This document shows, piece by piece, positions 26,548 through 64,000 of a stretch of 64,000 nt of DNA (the stretch's first letter is position 1; every line of letters starts with the position of its first letter). Under the pieces are notes generated by a model. That model ran no database searches. It saw nothing but the letters and a program-made list of their open reading frames with translations, and had not been told where the DNA came from. The position numbers and the translations under genes are program-made. Origin of the DNA: Pardosa pseudoannulata (taxonomy: Eukaryota; Arthropoda; Arachnida; Araneae; Lycosidae). The DNA lies in the NCBI GenBank assembly GCA_032207245.1, contig CM063500.1, positions 34,263,590-34,327,589 on the forward strand, in the 5' to 3' direction.

Positions 26548-26810
26548 AAATTCCCAAACAAAAAAGAGATGTAAGGTATCGGAGGCAGCAGATTGGTTAA
26601 GAGATTTTCATAGATTTTGACTGAGATGTTGACCCAGGTGTTAAGGGCTTATTACTTATAAGTTCATGTTAGCTGACCCCTCAGTTTGACCCGTTCCATA
26701 ATGAAGTGGGATATCTTCCAGCGGTCTGTTAATAAAAGTCTTTGACTAAAAATGGTGTTATTTTTATATGGGCCATGACTGCAAACACCCATCGTGTGTT
26801 CGTCTGTGTG

Positions 26811-26811
<1 letters not shown>

Positions 26812-26849
<38 letters not shown>

Positions 26850-26850
26850 A
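26812..26850. repeat. (TA)n(TG)n microsatellite
   Basis: Alternating TA then TG, about 40 bases. Confidence 0.95.
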
Positions 26851-26864
26851 TGTGTTTAACTGTA

Positions 26865-26905
26865 ATTTAATTGATGGTAGGTTAAAGACCTATCATCAAT
26901 TAAAT
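26865..26905. repeat. 18-bp-arm palindrome
   Basis: Arms atttaattgatggtaggt and acctatcatcaattaaat match at 17 of 18 positions around a 5-base loop. Confidence 0.9.
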
Positions 26906-27660
26906 AATTAAACGGGTTTTTACAGTATAAATGTTTTTTATTATTATTTTACAGTTCAATGGTTCAGACAAAAATCTTCGATAAACTAGTAATTAAACAA
27001 TGAAATATTAATATAGGTTTTAATGTCCTAAATAATATTTATGGATTGAAACAATGTTGGATAAGTGTTGTATCATATCTATCATCTAAATGAAAGATAT
27101 CGCAACAAGATATCGAAGAAGTATAACATAAAATCTATACCTTCACTTCCTCCGTTTTTACAATCCTTTAATTATTTGCTGATATTGTTCTACAGCGTTT
27201 CTTATTTCTTTTGAATTACTTTTAATACGTTACACGTTTTCTAGCATTTAGTAATTAGAGCATTACTATGCATTTATTGTTAAATGCGTTTAAAATAGAC
27301 AACTTGCCTTTATAAAATTGTGTTGATGAACTCTTTCGCTTCTTCCATATCTTTCCCCGTTACCATTGACCTCGAATTTGCCCCACAACCTCTAATTGGT
27401 CTTGAATCTAGTTTAATAAAAAGACACACACTTGCTATTTTATTGTTTATTTACGATTCCATTCGCTAAGCCATTGTGTTTTGGCGCTATTACCTTGATT
27501 CATAGAGTAATTATAAATTTTTTTTCGGCTTACAGAAAAAACTTAATTACGTCAATTAGATTTGTTCTGTTCTAAATCTTTCGGAGATGTTAATGTTATC
27601 TGATACAATTAAGACGGTTAGCATTTTCACTGACCTTGCCGAAAAAATTCCTTAAGGTAT

Positions 27661-29280
27661 GTTTTTTTTTTTCATCGTTATTATTATTATTTTTATTATT
27701 TTACTGATGATTATCTACCATCATTAATATTATATTAAAAAAGAGCATCTTTCAATGAGTAATTAACTCGGCCAGACATAACTTGTCATTCAGTAAATCT
27801 TTTTGTTTACCATTAAAACCTCAAATTGTCTTCGGATTTAGTACCATAAGTAAAATGGTTAGTTGTTCAGACTCAAAGAGGAAATTGAAGATTACAGGTT
27901 AATTCATTGCCTGGGAAAAAATAAATAAATAATGTAACTAAAGAGAGAAAAGTAATTATAAAATTAACCTTCAGTGAGAATTTTTTCGGTTTGTATTGTG
28001 AGATGGTATAATGATTCTTTTTATATTCTAGACAAGTGATGCCACTGTGGTTTAAAACTTATAGCTTTATTTTTAGTTTTATTATTACTTACCGTAAATA
28101 AATTTATCACATGTACATGTAATCTGTAAAATTATTATACTAATCAAATTATATCGTAAAGAAATCATGTGTTTTCTGTATGCCTAATATAATATGTTAA
28201 CAGATGTTTTTTCCATCGTTATTATTATTTTTATGATTGATTATCTACCATCAAAAAAATAATAATAATATAAATACGTCTTTGAATGAGTAATTAACTC
28301 GACCAGACATTTCAGTAAATCTTTTTACCATTAAAACCTCAAATTGTCTTCAGATTTAGTACCATAAGTAGAATGATTAGTCGTTCAGACTCAAACAGGA
28401 AATTGAAATAACAGGCTAATTCATTGCCTGGAAAAAAATAAACAATGTAACTGAAGAGAGAAAAATAATTATGAAATCAACCTTCAGAGAGAATATTTTC
28501 AATTAGTATTGAAAGATGATAAAATGATAATACTGCTTTTTATATTCTAGACAAGTGTTGCCACTGTAATCTAAAAGTTATAGCTTTATTTTTAGTTTTA
28601 TTATTACTTAACGGAAATAAATTTATCACATGTACATGTAATCTGTAAAATTCTTATACTAATCAAATTATATCGTAAAGAAATAATGTTTTTCTTTTTG
28701 TTTAATATAAGATTTTAACAGATTTTTTTTCATTGTTATTATTTTGCGAATTGATTATCTACCATCCTCAAAGTAATAGTTAAAGCATTTTTGAATGAAT
28801 AATTAGCTATGACAGAACTTTGAGTAATGAAGATAGAACTTGTCATTCGATAACTCTTTTAGTTTACCATTAAAGCCTCAAATTGTCTTCGGCGGATTTC
28901 GAACCGTAAATAAGATGGCTGGTTGTTCTGACTCGAACTGGAAATTTAAGAACGCAGGTTAATGCATTGCCTGAATTAATATAAATAAATAAAATAAAAT
29001 AAAATAGGTGTAACTAGAGAGGGAAAAGTAATTAAGGAATCAACCTTCAGAAATAATTTTTCCGGTTTGTGTTGAGATGGTAAAATGATAATACACTTTT
29101 TTTATTATTATTTATTCTAGACATACGCTGCCTCCGAGGTCAAAACACTATAGCTTTATTTCTAGCTTTATTATTACTTACAATACATATGATAAATTAA
29201 TTTATCATACGTACATTTAGTTTATAAAATTGTTATATTAATCTTATTATATGATAAAGAAATATTTTCTTCTGCATGTT
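27661..29280. repeat. ~530-bp tandem repeat, 3 copies
   Basis: Units begin with a T-run and (att)n near 27661, 28206 and 28728. They share gattatctaccatc, tcaaattgtcttcggattta-type, ttcattgcctgg, tatagctttatttttagttt and catgtacatgtaatctgtaa. The third copy is the most diverged. No conserved frame. Confidence 0.9.
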
Positions 29281-29290
29281 TATTTTAAGA

Positions 29291-29580
29291 CTAGCATATA
29301 GCTCGTCATATGACGGGATCAGTAAAATTTTTAATTTTCTTAGGATTGTAAAGTATTTTATGAGGAGAGTAAAAAATGGTTTGTTTTTTGCTGAGAATTA
29401 TCTGGTACACGCTCAATAATTTGTTTATCTTCATATTCCTCTACAGTCTCCCGATCTGTGATTGCAGTTTAGAATTACGTTGAATTCATTTAGAAAGATA
29501 ATTGACCACCGCGGAATGCTATTGGTGGAATGTAATTGATTATAAGGCGGAATGTAATTCTGCATGTTTATTTTTAAGGA
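29291..29580 (-). mobile_element. Helitron subfamily B fragment (3' part)
   Basis: In + orientation it starts ctagcatatagctcgtcata, the reverse complement of the subfamily B end, and runs about 270 bases before giving way to the next copy. Both copies follow the same short flank (ctgcatgtttatttt), so the pair arose by tandem duplication of this end and its flank. The 5' end is missing. Confidence 0.8.
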
Positions 29581-30356
29581 CTAGCATATAGCCCGTCATA
29601 TGACGGGATCAATAAAATTTTTTAATTTTCTTAGAATTGTAAAGTACTCTATGGGGCAAGTAAAAAATGGTTTGTTTCTTGTTGAGAATTATATGGTACA
29701 CGCTCAATAATTTGTTTATCTTCATATTTCTCTAAGTCTCCCGATTCTGTAATTGCAGTTTAGAATTACGTTGAATGCATTTAGAAAGATAGTTGACCAC
29801 CGCGAAATGTAATTGGTTCAAAGATGTGAGTTCGGGTAAAATCTTCCGAAGTTTGTCGAAGTTCAACAGCGATACTCGGAAATCGATGTCAAATAGCCAG
29901 GGGTACAGTTAAATCCCAAACAGCGAGCGAGCTAGATCAGTGATGCATCGATTAGCGATGGGGCTGTGTGAATGGTTCCCTATAGTTCAATGTACATTAA
30001 TAGAATCAAAGAAATCTTTCAGATTGAAAATCCCGATTACAAGTCATTCCGGTTCACTGCTAAATGACTGTATTTCAAACATAAATGAAAGCGATCAAAA
30101 TAAACATGCTCCGTCCCCAACTGTTGAAACGACTATGTATGGGGAACCATTTCCCCTTTTATATTTAAAAAATATTGTTCCATTTTACAATTATGCTGAC
30201 TAAAAGTTATTCATTTCAAACTTTACTAGCTTAGAATATTGCTAACCCTAACTGATCAAGAATTCAATATGGAGACCTGTATCCATTCCATGTCCAACCG
30301 CTTCATAAATTTGAGGACAGACGGACAAATAACTTAGGCTATTATTATATAGGGGA
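29581..30356 (-). mobile_element. Helitron subfamily B, 776 bp, with foreign interior
   Basis: Minus-strand start TCCCCTATATAATAATAGCC after an A (30357); end cccgtcatatgacggg, ctatatg, CTAG before a T (29580). Both termini match the other subfamily B copies, but 29720-30220 does not resemble them. That interior contains an 87-codon + strand frame (29940-30203) with no recognisable domain. Confidence 0.85.
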
Positions 30357-31087
30357 TTTTAACATATCTTGATTTTATATCCATCTATTTTATTTATTTT
30401 GTAGATAAACTACATGAAATGAAATTTAAAGAAATTTGTTATTGTTTTTCTCAGCACATAACTTGTACGAGAAAGAATTTTGTTGTAAAATAAAACTCAA
30501 TTCTTGGCGATATTTTCCTCTCAGCCATGATAACATTTTTATAAACTTTGATGACAGTTTGTTACAGAACTGGCTTAAACAACCCAAAAGTCTTAACGGG
30601 ATACAATCGAAATGCATTTTATATTAGGGTGAGCCGCATAATGTATATATACATGTGTGTGTATGAGGAAAAAGTAGACAATATCTGCAAACAAATGTAG
30701 AGATTTTGTATAAAACTCTGGATATTGCCACTTTAGGATTATACTGTAGAAACACAATCTGTAACCCGATGAATCAAAAATACTAAATTAAATTTATAGT
30801 GATTTTCTTTTTTAAAGCAGTCTGTTAAAATTTAAATTGATGTATTAAGATTAAAAAATCGAATTTTTGTTTTCTAGATAACCAACACACACATTGATAT
30901 ATGTTTGTTTGTATTATTTTATACAGAACACACTTATATTTGCAACTCTATAATAAGGTGGTCTACATTAGAATATATTAATATATTGATATTTGGTAAA
31001 CGATAAATCCCAGTATTAAAATTCAAATATCATCCAGCTCTAGTTGTGGCATCCAGAAATTAACTTTAATATAATTTTTATTTTAAA
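30357..31087. other. Unassigned AT-rich sequence
   Basis: No gene recognised. Two overlapping 63-codon frames on opposite strands (30426-30627) have no family features. Confidence 0.4.
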
Positions 31088-31828
31088 CTAGCAAGTGTGC
31101 CCGTACTTCGCTACGGTGAACTTAATCTATTACTTTTAAACAAAGATTTTTTTTTCGTGCATAGCGAATGATACGTTTTTATTTGCCTACGAGAGTCACT
31201 GAAATTTGTACTTTTCGTTGTTAGAATATTGTTGATAAACATTTCATTGTAACGTAAAAATTAACCAAGAATTAAATTTAAAATGAGTTCTTATATAAAA
31301 ATGCTATAGATTGCGTCACATAGAAATGAAAGTGCATCACTTTATATCTAAATTTCCAGGTCAAATCGAATTGATACTACGCAGACGATATTTAAATAAT
31401 ATAAAATAAGAAATGAATAAATGAAATATTTAAAGGAATGACGTCATAATGATAGAAAAATATCATTTTCACCTATTTATTATGTGATAAATTGAAAATT
31501 TTAATTTCCTGCTTTTAACCGAGGAAAACTGCGTTTAAAACAATTACTTGGGATGACGTCACATTGCTAGAAATATTGCTTCTTTCACTTAGTTATGATG
31601 CGATAAATTAAAAAGTTAATCGTTTGCGTTTAACCGGGGAAAATAATGCTTGGAATAATGACATGAAAAGCTCGAAAAAGGGGGAAGGAATGGATTTCGA
31701 AAGTTAAAATTTTTCAAAAACCTTCCTAGGGATATACCTAATAATTTCCCAAATTTTCACGGCGGTTGGATGTACGGTTTTTGAGTCTATCGAGTACAAA
31801 TATACACAAATTCATTTATATATATAGA
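31088..31828 (-). mobile_element. Non-autonomous Helitron, subfamily A, 741 bp
   Basis: In + orientation it opens ctagcaagtgtgcccgtact and closes ttcatttatatatataga, the reverse complement of the 24121 copy's ends. It lies between A (31087) and T (31829). A short (gata)n tract follows. About 400 bases shorter than the + copy. Confidence 0.88.
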
Positions 31829-32639
31829 TAGATAGATAGATTATTAGCGTATACTTTTTCATAAAATTCTGTAGGATATATTCAGAAAATATTTTCTTAC
31901 TTAGAATCACCCATGTTGTGCGCTCATGAAAGTGATTGATATGGCGTGTACCGACCCTTATTTTTTATTTATTTTTATGCCAGAATCACGTCTTTTATTA
32001 AAAACACTCCTTGTTTATCCAGTCTCAAATTTTTATACACTTAAACCTTTAAAATAACGTAAATTTATGGGATTTTTTTTCTTTTTTGCTATACAGAACC
32101 ATGAGATACCCCTTCTATTCTATGTTGTTTTTCTACAAAAAAGAAAATAGAATAAAACTCGTGGTGGTCGGCCTTTTCCTTTCTTTAACGTCTTTAAACC
32201 GCTCAGCTTGTTACCTGGCGATATTACCCTCTCCGGGAGATAATAATATATAAACGCCGATTAAAGTGCGATTAGCGTCAACTTATCTACCTCTTCTTTG
32301 GAAACTCCGTGATGTTGTGGTATATTATTTTCGGGGATCATTTCCCCGATGCCATATCATGTTGCAATTTTCTCTGCCTTGAGAGAAAAAAAAAGAAGAA
32401 AGAGTCATCAAGTCTCCTTTTGGTCCAGGTTGCCAGTAATTTATACTGTGATGCCGGATAATAATAGTATCGTAATATATATGGTGATTATTTTGTCATT
32501 GTACCCTCCTTTAAAGCTCCGCTAAAAGGCTTAAATAGATACGTCCGATTTTCACTCCCTAAAACCGAAGTTTTACCCGCGGAAATCATTTGGAATTTTT
32601 TTTTCCTTCGAAATTGTGAGTATTAATATGCTTCGAAAG
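31829..32639. other. Unassigned sequence
   Basis: No gene recognised. A less AT-rich part at 32160-32460 has no long open frame. Confidence 0.4.
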
Positions 32640-33150
32640 TCATGCAGTTTTGTCATGGAAATATGCTTTAGGCTCGGAAAATATTTCATGGGTCGAAAAA
32701 CCACACAATTATTATTAAAGAAGTGGTTAGTAGTGCTTATGTTTTTTCCCAATTCCTATTAAACGTTTAGTTGGCTATTTATTTCTAATAATGGTATATA
32801 AAAATATTTTTATCAGTGTTTTAAGCTACATTGTGCTCAAGGGTTTATTATTATTATTATTATTATTATCGTTATTATTCTCAATTGTTTGGTATTATTA
32901 ATAGTTTTTCCATAACCGTATGCTTTAGACCCGGAAAATATTTCATGGGTAGAAAAACCACAATTATTATTAAAGAAATGGTTAGAAGTGCTTATGTTTT
33001 TTTTTTCCCAATTCCTTTTAATTCTTTAATGGGCCATTTATTTCTATTAATGGTTTATGAAAATACTCTTTATCAGACTTTTTAAGCTACATTGTGTTCA
33101 AGGGGTTTTTTATTATTATTATTAATATTATTTTTTTGTATTATTAATAG
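32640..33150. repeat. ~258-bp direct repeat, 2 copies
   Basis: ggaaaatatttcatgggt and attattattaaagaa(g/a)tggtta recur about 258 bases apart (near 32677 and 32933), each copy ending in a (tta)n tract. Confidence 0.85.
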
Positions 33151-33242
33151 ATGGCAGCACAAATAAAAAATGGTAAAATAACCTACTGTGAACATTTAAC
33201 AAATTGATGTAATTGGTCATAAATATACAGGGTTCGTATACT

Positions 33243-33520
33243 TCATCAAAACTCCTGCATTAAAGAAATTTTTGTATTGGGTCCTTCAAACTCCCGAATT
33301 CAGGTGCTATCTCCTTCAAAACTCCAGACTTTTGATCTATAGATTCAAACGTCCAAATTCTAGTATTATCTCCTTCAAAACGCCAGTTTTGATTTATAGA
33401 TTCAAACTCCCAAATTCTAAAATTATCTCCTTCAAAGCGCCAGTTCCGATTTATAGATTCAAACTCCCAAATTCTAGTACTATCTCCTTCAAAAGGCCAA
33501 TTTTGATTCATAGATATCCA
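33243..33520. repeat. 57-60-bp minisatellite, about 4-5 copies
   Basis: Units carry tatctccttcaaaacgccag and gatttatagattcaaactcc, with starts near 33309, 33369, 33426 and 33483. Because 57 is a multiple of three, both strands stay open. The minus frame repeats a 19-residue motif (INQNWRFEGDNTRIW plus four). No start context or domain suggests that it is translated. Confidence 0.85.
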
Positions 33521-33541
33521 GTTGGGGTTCCGGATATTTAA

Positions 33542-34454
33542 AAATCAGCGCATACTGGACAGTCGCTGAATATCCGGTTTATCCCTAATTGCAATTTACG
33601 GATTGATTATTAAAAATTTGTTCAGTTAAAATACATCCCCTTCAAAAATTCTTTTTTTTTTGTTTGTTTATTTTTGCATTTTTAACACGTCTATACATTT
33701 CTGAATCGTTTAAAACAAACTCTAATGAAATAGTCGAATTAGAAACTGCACAACTATACGCATTTAATATCGTGTCTCTTTAGGAAACTCTAAATTCATT
33801 TTACTGAAAATGGTGTTTTTTTCAACCTGAGCGCACCGTAAACAAAAAACTATTACGCATATTGGTTTCAAATTTCCAGTGAATAGATCATAGACCTACA
33901 ATGAAACTGTACCTACATTTATCATTGTTGTTTATTTCATTTAGTATTTATAGTATTTGAAATGGAATTTTTAAACATTATTTTAACATTCTTTAAAATT
34001 TAATACCCTAGTGTAATATTTCTGATATTTTAAATAGGTGGAGAATTATACCTGATAATTACAATTTACAAAAAAGCAAAAATTATTAATGAAACTCAAA
34101 ATTGTGTTGTTAAGTGTACGGAAAATGTGTCAGAAATTTTTTTTTAATTTTGAAACAAGCTCTTGTTTTTCACATTATATAAAAAGTTCTTATTTTTTAG
34201 AAACAAAATAAATTCAACAAAACTAATTAAATAAAAATAGTGAACAAATGCTAAAAATTCGTTGTATTTATGATAATAATTAAAATGTTATAGGGCGAAA
34301 CATAAGGAAAAAATCTCCCATTTAAAGTTTTTTAAAGTTTCTAATGTGTCCTCTTTACATGTTTACTTTCAAAGTTTATTTAAGTTGCTAAAACTACTTT
34401 TAAAGCAGATGTAATTCGGAAAGTAGCCTTGTTTTTTTTTCTTTCTCTTTTTTG

Positions 34455-34456
<2 letters not shown>
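33542..34456. other. Unassigned AT-rich sequence
   Basis: Mostly featureless. A short piece (34040-34075, ggtggagaattatacctgat) matches the repeat unit at 35580. Confidence 0.4.

Positions 34457-34513
<57 letters not shown>
34457..34513. repeat. (AT)n microsatellite
   Basis: Alternating A and T. Confidence 0.96.
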
Positions 34514-34519
<6 letters not shown>

Positions 34520-34994
34520 CAAAATTATTTAACTTTAATATTTCTTCAAAAACCTCCTCTCTCCCATTTTAATTCATCTAAATATCTTTATCAGCCTCTA
34601 AATGGTTTAATCAACGAAGTATTTTCCACTTAACATTCCTTTCTGTCCTAAAGCTGTAAAATTTCTGTCTACACAGCAATTTCCCAGGTGTTGGCGGAAC
34701 ATGTTTTCGCGTTTTGCTGATATTGCAGTTAATTCGCCTATTAAGCTGTTTTTGTTGTGGGGAAATTCTTGTTGTCAGCGCTCTTGGGTGTACTTGTGTG
34801 AGAGCAGAGTGAACTCTGTGGCATTTGATTATATATTATCCAGAAGGACAGATGTGCCGTGTTGCTGCTCTGAAATAAAGTTTTAAATTAGACTTCTGAG
34901 TTCTCTTGAATATGAGACCAGACTGCATCTTTGTACTTTATGAATGCTAGCTGGTGAACTTTCTCCTTATAAAGGAGTTTTATAAAAAATGGAT

Positions 34995-34996
<2 letters not shown>

Positions 34997-35064
<68 letters not shown>
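34997..35064. repeat. (TA)n microsatellite
   Basis: Alternating T and A, about 68 bases. Confidence 0.97.
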
Positions 35065-35068
<4 letters not shown>

Positions 35069-35149
35069 TTGATATTAGTAAAACAGCATTTTGGACTTAA
35101 GAAAATGCTATGGAAAATAGTTTCAACACTAAACACCTAACCGGTGAAA

Positions 35150-36010
35150 TGACCGGTAATTTATAAGTAAAATATGCGATGGGAAATGAATTAACATAAA
35201 TAAAAGAAATAGGTATGTATTAAGTAAATAAAATATATAGATAAAATAAATGAAATAAAAGAAAAGAAATAGGTAGTATTAAGTGATGGTATGTTTACTA
35301 TTAAAAAGTATAATTTTTCTCCTTCAAATCTCCTGCAATTTTATTTCCAAAATAAAGTTTGAACCTTGATATACTTACTATAGCCTCAGAAACAGTTAAA
35401 CGATTTTTATTAATTTTATACATTTTTCTTCAGGTTCGTATTTGATATCACCTGATGAGGTACAGCTGCAAAAATAAAATGAATTCAATTCCTGCACATA
35501 AATACATCCGTGAACAAAAGTGATTTGTTTGTCAGTTCCATTTTTAGTGATAAATTATCATAAAAAATTACTTTAAAAAGGTGGAGAATTATACTTGATA
35601 ATTATTGTTTACAAACAAGTAATATATAAAAGAATAGGTATGTATTAAGTGAATAAAACGAATAAATAAAATAAATACGTTGTATTAAAAAATGCTATGT
35701 TTTGTGTTAAAAAGTATAATTTTTCTCCTTCAAAACTCCTGCAATTTTATTTCCAAAATTAAATTTGAACCTTGATGTACTTACTATAGAAATAGCCTTA
35801 GAAATAGTTAAACAATTTTTATTAATTTTATAAACTTGTCTTCGTGATCGTATTTGATATCACCTGATGAGGTACAGCTGTAAAAATAAAATGAATTAGT
35901 TCCTTCCCATAAATACATCCTTGAACAAAAGTAATTTGTTCGTCAGTTTCATTGTTAGTCATAAACTACAATAAAAAACTATTTTTAATTTCATAATAGT
36001 GACTAAAATT
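35150..36010. repeat. ~425-bp direct repeat, 2 copies, just upstream of the first Par-3 exon
   Basis: Shared blocks include gatatcacctgatgaggtac, caattttatttccaaaat and aataaaatgaatt, repeated about 424 bases apart (35211/35635). The second copy ends about 110 bases before the exon at 36122. Confidence 0.88.
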
Positions 36011-36121
36011 TAAAGTCATTTGAATTCCAATGACTAATAAAAATGGTGACTAATTTCAATGACTAATTGCTGTGTAAGTGTTTGAAGAGTGTTTTATATG
36101 AAGTGTTTTGTTCTTTTTCAG

Positions 36122-62920
<26,799 letters not shown>

Positions 62921-63119
62921 GTATATTTGACTTATATTTTAATTAGAGAATGCCTTTTTAAGAAACCTGAATGTTAAATGCCTGTATAATTTCAATTTTT
63001 CTATTTGAGGTTCTGTATATGAATCTATACATTTACTGTACATTTACCAAATATTACAAAATTATTCTTTGATGCTATAAAAATCGAACTCTATTATCCT
63101 GCTATGTTGTACAACCCCT

Positions 63120-63819
63120 TGTGAAGACTCCCCTTTTGTTCAGAGCATGAGCCAAATCAGCTGATCGAAAATCCCACCTGTTGACCAGTACAATTGCATG
63201 CCGTCGCAGAGTCTGGGATGTTAACAGATGGATTGAATAGGCACTACGCCCCTGATTGATTGGGGTAATAAGTCCTGAGAATTCAGCTAAAAAAACTAGC
63301 TGTAACCTTAGCTGGAGTTCTCAGGTAACTGGAATCGTAACTGACCAAAAAATGGTTTGCGGGACTGTAACTAACCCCCAGGTATAAGCCTAGAATTTTG
63401 TGACTCAGGGCTTTTTGACATTTTTTTACGTAGGTGCTTTGACCTTGTGGAGCTTTTGCATCTTTTGACCAGAGCCAGCTTTTTAGTGATTGAGTTTGGG
63501 GGAACTTGTAAAGTCCACTCATATAAGGAGCTGCTGGGTCTTGGATACTGTATAGGGATAGATTGGGTTGCATTGCACCCTGGAAGAGCCTCCCCATTTG
63601 TGAGATTATTTAATCTTTTATTTTCCCGACTGTGACTGCCGTGGCAATTCAGTGCCAGCCGAAAATCCTGTACATTTCTACTTGTTTTGGGGAGAATTAG
63701 AATCCTGTTGTATATATAACTGTATATACTCCAGAAAGAATAGAAGTAATTTCCAATTTTATCATTACTGTGATCCTTCTTCACGCTACCTCTTCACTCG
63801 AGAACATTGAATTGTCACA
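63120..63819 (+). mobile_element. Solo LTR, 700 bp
   Basis: It begins tgtgaagactcccc and ends gaattgtcaca, so the ends are TGTGA...TCACA, a perfect 5-bp inverted pair. The 4-bp sequence ccct flanks both sides (63116-63119 and 63820-63823), a retroviral-type target duplication. It is less AT-rich than the intron around it. No primer-binding site, polypurine tract or gag/pol lies next to it, so it is a solo LTR. Overlapping 60-137-codon frames inside have no domain features. The + orientation is suggested by an aatagaa-type signal near 63738 and is uncertain. Confidence 0.8.
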
Positions 63820-64000
63820 CCCTTAACAGATGTTAACTTTGATAGTCTATGATAACTAAACAAGTATAAAATTTCATATATTACCATGGGAAATTATGTT
63901 AACTCATTGATAACTTACCAAATATTAATTTTATCCTAGCATAATATAACTTAGCCATTTTTTAAATATCATTTTCATCAAGATGAAAATGATAAGAAAA

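Noticed and set aside
33530..33590. Inverted ccggatat/atatccgg pair as a possible transposon
   Set aside because: The arms are only about 8 bases, with no target duplication; insufficient evidence.
63283..63784. Overlapping 62-137-codon frames on both strands
   Set aside because: Inside a solo LTR, with no recognisable domain; LTRs of this kind do not encode proteins.

Overview
This is animal nuclear DNA, very AT-rich. Long (TA)n arrays and layered mobile elements fill most of it, and one conserved gene lies in the right half. Small exons with GT-AG splice sites and introns of 0.6-5 kb, together with hAT, piggyBac-like, pogo-like, Helitron, LINE, SINE and LTR elements, point to an arthropod. 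A chelicerate such as a spider is my best guess, but only a weak one. No bacterial features are present.

The gene: from 36122 to 62920 on the + strand, 11 exons (1644 nt, 548 codons) join in one continuous frame and encode the middle of Par-3 (Bazooka), the PDZ scaffold of the Par-3/Par-6/aPKC polarity complex. In order they carry the end of the N-terminal oligomerisation domain (CR1), the conserved linker motifs including the PAR-1/14-3-3 site, PDZ1, PDZ2 and the first half of PDZ3. The first coding exon(s) should lie left of the window, and the rest of PDZ3 plus the aPKC-binding region right of it.

Left half (1-36121, probably upstream intron or intergenic; no conserved exon seen): a hAT element with a perfect 8-bp target duplication nested in an older terminal-inverted-repeat element (1-1132); a piggyBac-like MITE (1866-2099); a ~185-bp satellite (3000-4620); a ~425-bp tandem array (5640-8570) interrupted by a hAT MITE and a TTAA MITE; a ~1-kb TTAA element (9530-10515); two inverted Helitrons (10746-11742, 13013-13916), the second splitting a TA microsatellite; a second copy of the CAGRGCCGTAACTAG element (14754-16092); a decayed LINE reverse transcriptase (17020-17660); a ~105-bp tandem array split by a tRNA-derived SINE (18640-19430); a ~180-bp satellite with apparent higher-order structure (21310-24010); and more Helitrons of two related subfamilies (24121-31828).

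Right half: Par-3 introns hold a promoter-like tandem repeat (41006-41495), a TTAA element (41831-42909), a jockey-like LINE fragment (44006-45142), a third CAGRGCCGTAACTAG element with a tandem duplication that starts 8 bases after a Par-3 splice donor (45449-47099), a pogo/Tigger-like remnant (50235-51951), a 1.16-kb tandem duplication carrying a TA-flanked MITE (54055-56390), an unidentified decayed coding stretch (56376-57130), a piggyBac-like MITE (58689-58900), a second copy of the hAT MITE (62043-62504) and a solo LTR (63120-63819).

Par-3 is the only gene I can support as functional. The other coding-like stretches are decayed transposon genes or unidentified fragments.
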